The notes beneath the pieces were generated by a model, which did not search any database, was not told where the DNA came from, and was given only the letters and a program-made list of their open reading frames with translations. From Stieleria maiorica (lineage in GTDB: Bacteria; Planctomycetota; Planctomycetia; Pirellulales; Pirellulaceae): a stretch of DNA of 64,000 nt. The stretch spans positions 953,774 through 1,017,773 of the forward strand of contig NZ_CP036264.1 in assembly GCF_008035925.1 (NCBI RefSeq), given 5' to 3'. This document shows positions 53,314 to 63,300 of this stretch, one piece after another (position 1 is the first letter of the stretch; each line of letters opens with the position of its first letter). Position numbers and translations under genes: made by a program.

Positions 53314-54572
53314 TGCGATTCTCCCAAGTACCGGTACAACAGATCGCTCCAAGCATCCGTCGCACGATACCGCAACAGTTCCTCGTTGAGTGGTCGCCTC
53401 AGTTCGCTGTCGGGTTTCAACGCGATCGCGTATTCTTGTGAGTTGAACGAAACAGGCAGCACCTCAATGCGATCGTTGAATTCCAACAGCGCAAGGTAGT
53501 TCATCAACGCGCGGTCATACACCACGGCGTCGGCTTTCCCTTCATCGATCGCCCGCATGGCTTCGTCCGGTGTCGCGTACACTCGAAAAGGAATCCGCCG
53601 GCTGCGCAGGTAATCGGCGCTGGTGCTGCCCGACACGGTCACGACGCTGACATGCTGCAGGTCACTCGGGTGAGCGATGCCGATGTCCAATTGCCGAACC
53701 GTCAACGCCGACGCGACGACTCCGGTGATCAGGCTGATGACCGCGATACTGGCCAGCATCGCGATCGTCGCCAACACCCGGCCCCAAATGCTGACCGGTG
53801 CGATCCCCTTGTGCCCCAACAGCACGATGATCGACCACCACATCCCCGTCGAAACACCTTGGCGTCGGCCCTTGCCGAACAGCGTTTCGTTGCGATCGCG
53901 TTCAAACGTCCAGAACAGCCAGCCGCAAAACGCGACCACGCACGCCATGATGATGACGAACAGGATCAAACGGAAACTGAACACTTCACGGATCGACGCC
54001 AACACGCTGGCCCGGTGGTGCCGCGAAACGGCGATCCCCAATCCCGTCGCGTAATGGGGATGACAAAACTCCATCTGCCGGTGGCGTTCGGCCGTCACGC
54101 TGATCGCCGCCACCCCGGCATCGAGATCGCCACGCTGTAACCCCTGTAAGATCTGCTCAAGCGACAATTCACGGAATTCGTATTGCAGATCCAGTTCACC
54201 GCACAGGTTCTTCCACAGCTCGATGCTGATCCCGCTCCAGGTCCCGTCGTTGTTCTTGATCGCAAACGGAGGGCTGTGCTTGGTGCCGACGACGATCGGA
54301 GGTGCCGCGGTGTCTTGGAGGTCTGTGTCTTGTGCGGCATCCGGTTCGGCGGGCACTTGCAGCAGGTTGAGAGACATCGTCGACGTAGCTACGCTCGCCA
54401 GAGCGTGGAAATCGCCGTTAATCCACCTTCTGGCGAAGGTAGCTACGTTTGAACGGACGCACTCAAGCTCAGGACTTGCGTCAGATTCCCGTCCAGCCGC
54501 ACCGTGGGCGTTGCAACCAAGTCCGCTCAGTAGCAAGAGTAGAATCAACCCGATGCGTTGGAACGTCGACAT
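53310..54572 (-). CDS. Ionotropic-glutamate-receptor-like channel with altered pore
   Basis: 420 residues from ATG at 54572 (a GTG at 54575 is possible). Lipoprotein-like signal (LILLLLLSGLGC). Same layout as its downstream neighbour: lobe 1 (IVVGTKHSPPFAIKN, ISIELWKNLCGELD, AISVTAERHRQMEF), M1 (FVIIMACVVAFCGWLFW), M2 (VLATIAMLASIAVISLITGV), lobe 2 (GSTSADYLRSRRIP). The position equivalent to TTVGYGD reads VLLGHKGIAP, so the K+ filter is gone. About 25 residues after the signal (NVATFARRWINGDFHALASV...) come from a palindromic repeat in frame (54384-54447). It overlaps the phosphatase gene by one base and the next channel by four. Confidence 0.92.
   Translation of the reverse strand: MSTFQRIGLILLLLLSGLGCNAHGAAGRESDASPELECVRSNVATFARRWINGDFHALASVATSTMSLNLLQVPAEPDAAQDTDLQDTAAPPIVVGTKHSPPFAIKNNDGTWSGISIELWKNLCGELDLQYEFRELSLEQILQGLQRGDLDAGVAAISVTAERHRQMEFCHPHYATGLGIAVSRHHRASVLASIREVFSFRLILFVIIMACVVAFCGWLFWTFERDRNETLFGKGRRQGVSTGMWWSIIVLLGHKGIAPVSIWGRVLATIAMLASIAVISLITGVVASALTVRQLDIGIAHPSDLQHVSVVTVSGSTSADYLRSRRIPFRVYATPDEAMRAIDEGKADAVVYDRALMNYLALLEFNDRIEVLPVSFNSQEYAIALKPDSELRRPLNEELLRYRATDAWSDLLYRYLGESQ
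54384..54447. repeat. Palindromic repeat embedded in the receptor coding sequence
   Basis: 64 bp with imperfect inverted arms beginning CGTAGCTACGCTCGCCAGAG and ending TTCTGGCGAAGGTAGCTACG. The right arm recurs at 63875-63899 in an intergenic region. Inside the gene it keeps the frame and adds about 21 residues between signal and ligand lobe. Confidence 0.8.
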
Positions 54573-55801
54573 CACAATGGCCCCGTGTCATCCAGGTTGA
54601 TCGGACGGGTTTGCATCGCGGCGATTTGACGTGCGAGTTGTTTGGCGAGGTTTCGCAGCATCACGTTGCCCAGTCGGGGCAGTCGGCGGGTCAGCTTGCC
54701 GAAGTCCTTTCGACCGATCAGTAGTACCCGCGACGGCTCGATGGCGACGAGCGACGCGGTCGACTGCGTTTCCGTCAACAGGGATGCTTCGCCGAAGCAA
54801 TCGCCGGGGGTAAGCTCGCCTTCGACGACGTCCTCGTCGATCACGCGGAAACGTCCATCGAGAACGACGTACATGCCCGTCAATTCGGACTCCATCGCGA
54901 TGAGTTCTTTGCCCGCCGCACACTGGATGACATTGGTGATCGCGACCAGGTGCATCAGCCGTCGAACCGACAGCTTTTTGCACAAGAAGATGCGTTTGAG
55001 ACAATCGATCTTCTTGGGGATGTCCGCGGCCGGATGGTCGTTCGCATCACCCTGGACTTCGACCACGATCGCGGTGATGTTGTCGGCCCCGCCCGATTGC
55101 TTGGCAAATTCGACCAGCGTGTCCGGTTGCGCGATGATGTCCGGTTTGGACATGAAATCGGCGACACAGGAGCTGCTGCCGAAGTAATTGCTCAGTCCGT
55201 CGGAGCAGAGGAGCAGGCGATCGCCGGGGATCAAATCGAACAGCAGCGTGTCGACATCCACGAATTCATGGGGCCCGATGCTGCGGGTCAGCACATGGCG
55301 GTACCGACTGTCGTTGGCCTCTTCCCGCGTCATGTCTCCGGACAGAAACAGCTCGTTGGCCAACGTGTGGTCGCTGGTCAGTTGGTGGACCTCGGCTTGA
55401 CGCAACAGGTACAACCGCGAATCGCCGACGTGTGCCATGACGCCCTTGTTTTCGACCACAACCAACAGCGTTAACGTGGTTCCCATCCCGGCATAATCGG
55501 GAGTCGTTCGGGCGAGTTGATTGAGCCCCTGGCTGGCCTGCTGGACGGCTTCTTCGACCACCTTCAGCACTCGGAACACGCCGTCGGGCGACTCACCGGC
55601 CGACTGGATCAGGTCGCGGTTTTTGGCCAGGTGGTCGGACGCAAATTCGATCGCCCGTTCGGCCGCGACCTCACCGGCACAGTGTCCCCCCATCCCGTCG
55701 CAAACGACATACAATCCCAGGCTTTCGTCGATCAGATACTGATCTTCGTTCCCGTCGCGCTTCAATCCCTTGTCACTGATTGCGGTTGCGACGATCACCA
55801 T
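54572..55801 (-). CDS. PP2C protein phosphatase with cyclic-nucleotide-binding-like domain
   Basis: 409 residues from ATG at 55801. PP2C domain intact: AISDKGLKRDGNEDQYLID, VVCDGMGGHCAGEVAAE, GMGTTLTLLVV, AHVGDSRLYLLRQ, LLLCSDGLSNYFGSSS, GGADNITAIVVEV. The C-terminal 110 residues are a CRP-like cyclic-nucleotide domain (IAMESELTGMYVVLDGRFRV; GDCFGEASLLTETQSTASL; ARQIAAMQ). The phosphate-binding Arg usually found after FGE...LL is not present (TETQSTASL), so cAMP/cGMP binding is doubtful. It is first in a unit with two receptor channels (stops and starts overlap). Confidence 0.92.
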   Translation of the reverse strand: MVIVATAISDKGLKRDGNEDQYLIDESLGLYVVCDGMGGHCAGEVAAERAIEFASDHLAKNRDLIQSAGESPDGVFRVLKVVEEAVQQASQGLNQLARTTPDYAGMGTTLTLLVVVENKGVMAHVGDSRLYLLRQAEVHQLTSDHTLANELFLSGDMTREEANDSRYRHVLTRSIGPHEFVDVDTLLFDLIPGDRLLLCSDGLSNYFGSSSCVADFMSKPDIIAQPDTLVEFAKQSGGADNITAIVVEVQGDANDHPAADIPKKIDCLKRIFLCKKLSVRRLMHLVAITNVIQCAAGKELIAMESELTGMYVVLDGRFRVIDEDVVEGELTPGDCFGEASLLTETQSTASLVAIEPSRVLLIGRKDFGKLTRRLPRLGNVMLRNLAKQLARQIAAMQTRPINLDDTGPL

Positions 55802-56202
55802 CGGAACAGACTCGTAGCCGGAAACGGAGTGGAGGAGCCCTTCCACTATAGCGGGTCGGGAAACCCCGAGACAGCACGGGACGATGGCCCACGACGAAAC
55901 AGCCATCAAGGATTCACCAATGGCAACAGTGCACCAGTCGACTACCGCGACTCATTTCACGTCGTTGACGATGCCTTCAAAATGTCGCCGTGTTCTCCGA
56001 ACTCGGCGAGCACAAAATGTCGCCGTGTTCTCCGAACTCGGCGAGCACAAAATGTCGCCGTGTTCTCCGAACTCGGCGAGCACAAAATGTCGCCGTGTTC
56101 TCCGAACTCGGCGAGCGCGAATCAGCAAAGCTTTGTCCCGCGCCGACCTCGGAGAGGACGGCGACTGTCCAGCCCAACCGAAAACCAAGCTGCGGCGGAA
56201 CG
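55802..56202. repeat. Gap upstream of the phosphatase with a four-fold 35-bp array
   Basis: 401 bp, transcribed leftward genes on both sides. Four perfect 35-bp units lie at 55979-56118 (spacing exactly 35; each contains TCGCCGTGTTCTCCGAACTC and ends CGGCGAGCAC). Each unit contains the inverted pair TCGCCG / CGGCGA. The phosphatase promoter must lie between the array and 55801. Confidence 0.85.
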
Positions 56203-59200
56203 CTACGCCGCTTCGCTGATCGACTTGGACTGCGGACGCTCGCCATCGAGCCCCAACGCGGCCGCGGCCGGCATCGAGCGGATGTGCAGGTCGCGTTGTG
56301 GGAACGCGACTTCGATTCCCGCCCGGCGGAACGCCTGGTCGATTTCGGTGTGCAACTGGTGAATCACCTCCAACCGATTGTCCAGCGTCGGCAGATAGGT
56401 TCGCAGAGACAGATTCAGCGCGTTGTCGCCGAATCCTTCGAACGTGGCCACCGATGGCGGATCGTCCAAAATCAGCGGGTGATCGTTGGCCGCTTTCAGC
56501 AAGATCTCGCGGGCCTGTTCGGTGTCGCTGCCATAGGCCAGACCGACATTGATCACGATCCGATTGATCTTGTCCGAAAGGGTCCAGTTGAGCAATCGGC
56601 CGGTGATGAACTCCTTGTTCGGGACCACGTACTCTTTGCGGTCCCAGTTGGTGATCGACGTGGCCCGGATGCGGATTCTGGAAACCACGCCGGTCACGTC
56701 ATCGACCGTCACGACATCGCCGACGCGGATCGGACGTTCGAGCAAAATGATCAGCCCCGCCACGAAGTTGGCAAACATCTCCTGCAAACCGAACGCCAAA
56801 CCGAAGGTCAATGCCGTCGCCAGCCACTGGATCTGGGACCACTGCAACCCGATCGTTGAACAGGTGGCGATCGTTCCGGCCAGCACGATCGCATAACTGA
56901 CCAAGGTCGTGATCGCGTAACGGACCGACGCGTCGACCGGCAACTGCTGCAGCACCGAAATCTCCAGCAACCCCGGACCGTTCTTGGCCAACACGAAAGT
57001 GACGAACGCGATCAGGATCGCCAACGCCAGATCCGAGGCGGTGACGACATCCGAACGCCCGGCCGTCGATTCGATCGACCCGGTCGATTCCGCCGCTACA
57101 TCGGCACCGGGAATCATGCCGACCGCCGCCGTTGCGTCCGCCGGTGACGATGCGGCAACCGTTGGGGGCGTCGATCCGCCCCACAATTCGTACTTGTCCA
57201 ACATCCCCAGCGCCGGCAACACCTGCACCCAAATGCACCACAGACCGATCACCGACCCGGCCACCAATGCGGTGGTGACCAGACGCTTGGATTGCAGGCT
57301 GTGTGCGGTGATGTCATTTTCCGGGGTCGAGGTGACGATGCCCGCAACCGATTGTCGGCCGTCGTCCTCGCTGCCCGCCGTGCCCGCGGCCGCCGCCGCG
57401 GCGCGCTGCCGCGATTGTGCGATGCTGAGTGAGCGTCGACGCAGCAACAACAATCGCAACAACATCGAACGCAGCACGAACAGGCTGGAGACGAACAGGG
57501 CGGTGGCAAAGACACGCCAGAACAGGACTTCGGCCGTGTAGTAATACCCAAACGTCGCCAGCAAGCCCAAGGTCAGCGGAACGCTGGCCGCCGCAAGGCA
57601 CCAGCCGTATCGAAGTCGGCTGACCCATTCGGACTTGTGCGTCGTCAGGTAGTCGCGAAGCATTCCGGCGGGGCTGAACAATCGGTACAGGGACACCGCC
57701 AACACGATCATGCCGGCGATGTACGCCACACGCTCGACCGAATTGCGACCGTGGGACGAATCGGTCACCGATAGCATTCCCGTGATGAAGACGATCGGCA
57801 ACGCGATTCCGAACAGTTGTCGCATTTCGCGCCGCACCGTCGTCGTCACGCTGCGATTCCAGCGGAAGTGGTTTTCCGCCAACCCCTGCGGCCGGCAGAT
57901 CTGACGCAAACACTCCAGCGCCAACCAGATGACGGCGACGGAGGTCATGCCGCGCGAGACGCCCTTGATGAACAGGTCATCGGCGTGGGTGACGCCCAGC
58001 CGCCAGCCCAAGAACGCGAACAGCAGTGGACCGGTCGCGGAAACGATGATCGACAATGTCAGCGTCAGCACCGTGGGGACCATCGTTTGGCAGTTCGCCT
58101 TCATCGCCACCGCACCGGCTTCCTTGATCCGGTCCCGCATGCGTTTGCGCCGCAGCATCAACAGCCCGCACCCGGTGGCGGCCAGCAGGTAGACGGGAAA
58201 ACGGTTTCGGGCATCCTTGATCAGGTGCGCCCCCAGTCCGACCCAGGCTTCGGCATCCAGCAGCCGTTTGTCGCTCGTTTCGATCGAAAAATCGTCGCTC
58301 AGGAAGCGTGCGCTGCGGATCCATAACACCCGCTCGTCGATGTAGTTTTCGTACTCGGCGGTCAGCTTGATGATCTGGCGGTCTTCAAAGTCCAGTTCAA
58401 CGAGCGCATCGAAATACTGGTTGCTGGTGCGGATCAGCGCATCGAGATACTCCTGCTTTCGCGCCAGCAGTTCTTGTGCGGCCGACCGCAGCACCGCGGT
58501 ATCGCGACCGTTGGTCGATTGCTGGATCATCTCCGCGATGCAGGATTCGGTGTCCGCGATCGCTTGCCGTTCGTCGTCGTATTCAAACAGCTCGTACTGG
58601 GCATCGTTGATCAGTGTCTGGCGATCGGCGACGTCGATTTTTCGCTGCCGCATATCGGGCAGAGTGGAACGTTGCTTTCGAAGCAGGGCGCCCACCGAAC
58701 TGGTCAGCCCGACCAAGTCGACCTTCTTTTGGGTCGTCTTGAATTGCTTGGCCAGCTTCTCGTGAGCCTCGGTCGCGGCTTTGAGCTCCTGTTCGGCGGT
58801 CGCCAGTGAGTCGGCGACCCGTTTGGCACTTTCGGCCAGGGCCTGGTTCTGTTCGGCAAACGCCCGCAGTGACGGTGCCGTCTCGATCGCTTCCAGCTTT
58901 GCCTTGCGGACCGATTCGGCCGCGGCGATTTCCCGCGCCTCCTTGATCCGCAGCCCCAACGCCTCGAGACTCTTTTCGGTGAACATCACCTGCTTGGCCG
59001 CCAGGTCCGATCGCAGCTGGACAATGCCGAGTGCTTCTTCGGCGTCGTACTTGGCCAACTCCGCTTCGAGCGTCGGTCCTTCGTTTTCCAGCAGATGTTG
59101 GCTGGTCTCGGCACGCACCTGTCGGGCGGCGGTCAAGGCCGAGGTCTCGCCGGAGGTGTCGGCCACGCGATTGTGCCGGCTCTCTTCCAGCTTCTGTTGC

Positions 59201-59730
59201 AACGCCACCAGCTTCGATCGAATCTCCTTGCGACGCTGCGAACGCGTCTGGGATTCCGATTCGGCCGCCAAACGATTCTGTTTTTGTGTCGCCAACTGCA
59301 ATTCCAGTTGGGCCAACTGTTGTTCCAGTTCGACCAGCTTCAACTGCGGGTCGATGACCGGTTGTTTGGTTTTCAGTTCCTCCAGTTTGCCGCGGATGCG
59401 TTCGACCCGGGTGCCGGCGGATTCCGCTTCTGCGACCAACTCGTCACGCTGTCGGTTCAGCTCGCCGGCGGCCTTCAGATCCGCCAGCGCTGCTCGATAC
59501 AAATCCACCACGGAGGTGCGGACGTCGGCCGCCAGTGTCGCATCCTGCTCCGCCGCCTGCAGCCGTTGATTGATCTGTTCGGCCGTCAGTGAAGCGGTTT
59601 GCCGCGCCGGTTGGGCCGCCGCCTGGCCGATCATGTCGTCCTCCGTGCCGAACACACCCGGCGGTGTGGTCAGCCCCCAGGCGAGGACCAATGTGGCAAC
59701 GATCCGATGATTGATCGACTGGTTGAACAA
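56203..59730 (-). CDS. MscK-type (KefA-like) large mechanosensitive channel 1
   Basis: 1175 residues starting at a TTG at 59730 backed by a strong AGGAGG six bases upstream, giving signal peptide VATLVLAWGLTTPPGVFG. A long periplasmic coiled region (about 40-500, Lys/Glu/Gln-rich heptads such as LKLVELEQQLAQLELQLATQ) precedes about eleven membrane helices. The MscS core is at the C-terminus: FGLAFGLQEMFANFVAGLII, LERPIRVGDVVTVDDVTGVV, TNWDRKEYVVPNKEFITGRL, FPQRDLHI. It should release solutes under membrane tension; MscK-type channels also respond to K+. Divergent from a paralogue at 60380. Confidence 0.93.
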   Translation of the reverse strand: MFNQSINHRIVATLVLAWGLTTPPGVFGTEDDMIGQAAAQPARQTASLTAEQINQRLQAAEQDATLAADVRTSVVDLYRAALADLKAAGELNRQRDELVAEAESAGTRVERIRGKLEELKTKQPVIDPQLKLVELEQQLAQLELQLATQKQNRLAAESESQTRSQRRKEIRSKLVALQQKLEESRHNRVADTSGETSALTAARQVRAETSQHLLENEGPTLEAELAKYDAEEALGIVQLRSDLAAKQVMFTEKSLEALGLRIKEAREIAAAESVRKAKLEAIETAPSLRAFAEQNQALAESAKRVADSLATAEQELKAATEAHEKLAKQFKTTQKKVDLVGLTSSVGALLRKQRSTLPDMRQRKIDVADRQTLINDAQYELFEYDDERQAIADTESCIAEMIQQSTNGRDTAVLRSAAQELLARKQEYLDALIRTSNQYFDALVELDFEDRQIIKLTAEYENYIDERVLWIRSARFLSDDFSIETSDKRLLDAEAWVGLGAHLIKDARNRFPVYLLAATGCGLLMLRRKRMRDRIKEAGAVAMKANCQTMVPTVLTLTLSIIVSATGPLLFAFLGWRLGVTHADDLFIKGVSRGMTSVAVIWLALECLRQICRPQGLAENHFRWNRSVTTTVRREMRQLFGIALPIVFITGMLSVTDSSHGRNSVERVAYIAGMIVLAVSLYRLFSPAGMLRDYLTTHKSEWVSRLRYGWCLAAASVPLTLGLLATFGYYYTAEVLFWRVFATALFVSSLFVLRSMLLRLLLLRRRSLSIAQSRQRAAAAAAGTAGSEDDGRQSVAGIVTSTPENDITAHSLQSKRLVTTALVAGSVIGLWCIWVQVLPALGMLDKYELWGGSTPPTVAASSPADATAAVGMIPGADVAAESTGSIESTAGRSDVVTASDLALAILIAFVTFVLAKNGPGLLEISVLQQLPVDASVRYAITTLVSYAIVLAGTIATCSTIGLQWSQIQWLATALTFGLAFGLQEMFANFVAGLIILLERPIRVGDVVTVDDVTGVVSRIRIRATSITNWDRKEYVVPNKEFITGRLLNWTLSDKINRIVINVGLAYGSDTEQAREILLKAANDHPLILDDPPSVATFEGFGDNALNLSLRTYLPTLDNRLEVIHQLHTEIDQAFRRAGIEVAFPQRDLHIRSMPAAAALGLDGERPQSKSISEAA

Positions 59731-60379
59731 AGCAGGCCTCCTGCCTGAAACGTGACTCCGTACTCGTGCGGCGGTCGGTCAGACCCGCCAAGTCGACACT
59801 ACGAGACCGAGGCAAACGGCGGCAAGCCGATTCCGACGTGAAACTTCAAAAGTCATCGGCAGGTTTTGGATCAGACAAACGCCGGCTCGAAGGGCTTCAC
59901 TCTAAGCGAGGGGCAATTGGTGGTGCTGGCGTGAATCTGAGCCGCAGTAAATCCCCTCGCTCCAACGGCAACCTCTTCGGGGCTCTCAGTGGGCAGAGGT
60001 GTTTACACAATCTACCATGGCTCCCTTCTCCCCCGGCTTTGCGGGGGAGAAGGGCTGGGGATGAGGGGGCCAGCGGCCTGTCAAAAGCTACTGATCTAAC
60101 GCGCCGACGGCTCAGCTAGGCGGCCACTCACCCTCAGCCCCTCTCCCCAAAACAGATCGCGGCATCTGACACGCCGCGATCAAGGTTTTTCGCGCGATCT
60201 GCTTTAGGGAGAGAGGAGCCATGTCGTGGTTTAGGATACGACGTGTATCGACACCAAAGCCTGGCAGGTGGGTTTGCCACATCGAAGCGAAACACATAGA
60301 AAACCTCCAAGCCGGCAGATGATCAGATCCTGTGTGGCGTCTGAGCCGATCTCCCACGCAACAAAAACCGTTGACCGAT
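59731..60379. other. Divergent gap between two MscK-like genes
   Basis: 649 bp, promoters of both channels expected. Two palindromic features: a hairpin at 60023-60054 (CCCTTCTCCCCC / GGGGGAGAAGGG, 8-base loop) and a larger imperfect one at about 60137-60220 (CCTCTCCCC...CAGATCGCG against its complement). No coding potential. Confidence 0.7.
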
Positions 60380-63300
60380 ATGCCATTTTCGCTGTCCGCC
60401 GTTCGCTCGCTTTGCTTGCAATGCTTTGTCGTCCTCGCGGTGCCGCTGGCCTGCCTGACCTGTCACGGCCAGGAAACGCCGCCTGACGCCCCGCCAGCCA
60501 CTCTGCCGGCCACTCCGATCGTTGCCTCCAACGGCCCCACGACTGATTCGATCGATGCGGAACTGGCGGCGCTGGAACTGAAATCGGAGCTGGATGCGGC
60601 AACCAAGACGCGGCTGGTGTCGATGCTGCAGCAAGCCAAAAAGACGCTGCAGCAGGGGCAGACGTACGAGGAATTGGCGAATCAATACTCCCAGATGATC
60701 GGCAGCGTGGCGGCCCGCCAAGCGGAGCTCCAAGCCAAACTGGACGCCTTGTCGGGTGCGGAACCCACCCTCGCCGAGGGGCTGACGCTGGCCGACGCGA
60801 CCCAGAGTTTGGCCACGTTGAAAGCCGAATTGGCGACCGCTTCCAAACAGGTAACCGATCTGACGGCCGAGTCGACGCGGCGGCGGACCCGACTGGGCGA
60901 AATCCCGGGACTGCTGTCCGATGCGGAGAAAGAACGTGCCGACGTTGCCGGGCAACAGGCTCAGCCGGCACCGGTCAACGAATCGGCGATCGAGTCCCAG
61001 ACGCGCAAAACCTTGCTGGCGGCACGCGGCGAAGAATTGGCCGCTCGGATCGAGGCGCTCGAGAACGAGCAAGCGGCCTACACCGCGACCGTGGATTTGT
61101 TGCCGTTGGAACGGAAGCTGGCCGAAGCGAACGTGACACAACTGCGTCGCCAAACCGAGTTGCTGCAGGAAGCGATTTTGGAGATGCAGAAGGACCAGGT
61201 CAATGCGACCACGGCGGATCTGAAACAAACCGTCGCCTCGGTTCCCAAGAGTCTGCGAACGCTGGCCGAAAGCAACGTCGAACTTGCCGAGTTGCAGCGG
61301 CAACTGATCGAGCAGACTGCCACGACCCAACAGAACTTGTCGGGCGTCCAATCCGCGATGGATGATGTCAAAGCGGATGCAAAATCCTCCAAGGAGCGAA
61401 TCGATGCGATCGGGTTGACCGACGCCTTGGGCGTGATCCTTCGCCAACAGAGGGAAGAAGCGAAAGCACTGCGAAACAAATTCCGTCCCCGTGACGATCT
61501 GACCAAGAAGGTCGAAGAGTACCAGCTCAGCACCTTCAAGATGGAAGACGAGCTGGCCGACATCAACCAGTGGCTCGATCAGCGTGAAGCGGTGCAAGTG
61601 GACTGGGACAGCACGGAGATCGCATGGGGCGACTTGGGGCTTGACGAGGCCGAGTGGGTGCTCAAACGCAAACGCCGCAAACTGCTCGAAGACACGCTTC
61701 ATTCACAGAACTCCGTCTTGCAGTCCATGCTGACCAGCGACACGCAACGTCGCGAATTGATTTTGTTGATCGACGAATTCACCGCGGCCATCGATGCGAA
61801 TCTGTTTTGGACCAAAGACGCCCCGACCATCTCGATCGGCGAGTTGGCTGTTGCTCCGGAACTGATTCAATGGGTCAGTGCGCCGGCGTCTTGGGTAGGC
61901 GTGGTGCATCAGATGGTCTTGACGGTGACCTTGGAACCGCTGGCGTCGCTGGGATTGATCCTGCTGACCTTTGCCGTCTTGTTCGGGCGGGGGCGGGCGC
62001 GGGCCGCGATCAAGCACGAAGGCGAGGAGGCGACCAAGGTCAACGTCGGGTTTATGTCGACGGTCCGTGCCATGGTGGCCACCTTCGTCACCGCCATGGT
62101 TTGGCCGGCGTGTTTGGGAACCTTCGCGTTTCTGTTGGTCAAAACCTCGCCGGCCGATCCGTTCGTCCGCGGGCTGGGAAACGCGTTGGCCATGGTCGCG
62201 CTGTACGTGTCGTCGCGTGAACTGCTTTCGAAAGTCTGTCGCGACAAGGGGGTCGCCGAGTGCCATTTCGGATGGTCGGAAAAGCTGCGACGACATCTTC
62301 GTCGGCATCTGCGTTGGTACACCTGGGTGGGCGGGGGCATCGTCCTGACCATGGGCGTCTTCTATGAGCATCCGGATGCCGAAGTTCGGATCTTCGCGAT
62401 CCGGATCATGTCGACGGCACTGTTTCTGGTGACGGCCGCCTTTCATCATCTGATGCTACGTCAGAAGAGCCCGCTGCATGTCGAATTCGTTCTTTACAAT
62501 CCGAGTTCGTTGTTCTACCGCATGCGAAAACTGATCTGGGCGATCGCCGTGCTGGCGCCCATCGTGTTCGCCTTCATGGCGTTGGCCGGGTACCTGGAAA
62601 CCACCTTCCGATTGGGGCATTCGTTGCAGTCGACGTTCCTGCTGTTGGTGGTGATCGTCCTCGGCCACGGATTGCTTTCTCGCTGGCTGATGCTGCGGCG
62701 ACGCGATCTGGCACGCCGCCGAGCGATGGAGCAACGCGATCGAAAGCTGAAGGAATTGCAAGGCAGCGAAGACAAGGCGATCGCCGATCAGGTCGGCATC
62801 GTGCTCGAAGAAGAAAGCGCGGGCGATCTCGAAAAACTGGACGAACAGGGTCGGCAGACCGCGGTGGTGTTCGCTTCGACGCTGGGGCTGATCGGGTTCG
62901 GGCTGATCTGGCACGACCTCGTTCCCGCACTGGCGTTTTTCGACGACTTCTCGCTGGGGACCGTTGGGACGGGAGAGAATATCGAGTCGGTCAGCCTGTT
63001 GGATGTGATTTACAGTCTGCTGTGCATCGCGCTGATGGTCTACGCGACCGGTGTGGTCCCGCGTGTCTTTGAATTGCTGGTCCGCGGCAGGACGGAGCTC
63101 GATCCCGGGGCACGCTACGCGATCTCGACACTGTTGCGATACGTGATCATCATCGCCGGCAGTTTTATCGTCATGAACTTGCTGAGCGTCCCCTACAACC
63201 AACTCGGTTGGCTGCTGGCCGCCGCCTCGGTCGGTCTGGGATTCGGATTGCAAGAAATCGTCGCCAACTTCGTCTCGGGGATCATCCTGTTGCTGGAACG

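Noticed and set aside
55979-56118. Four 35-bp units considered as a CRISPR array
   Set aside because: Repeats are contiguous, with no spacer sequences and no cas genes.
60323-61702. 459-residue leftward open frame opposite the second MscK gene
   Set aside because: Low-complexity Gln/Gly/Arg product antisense to a clear coding region.
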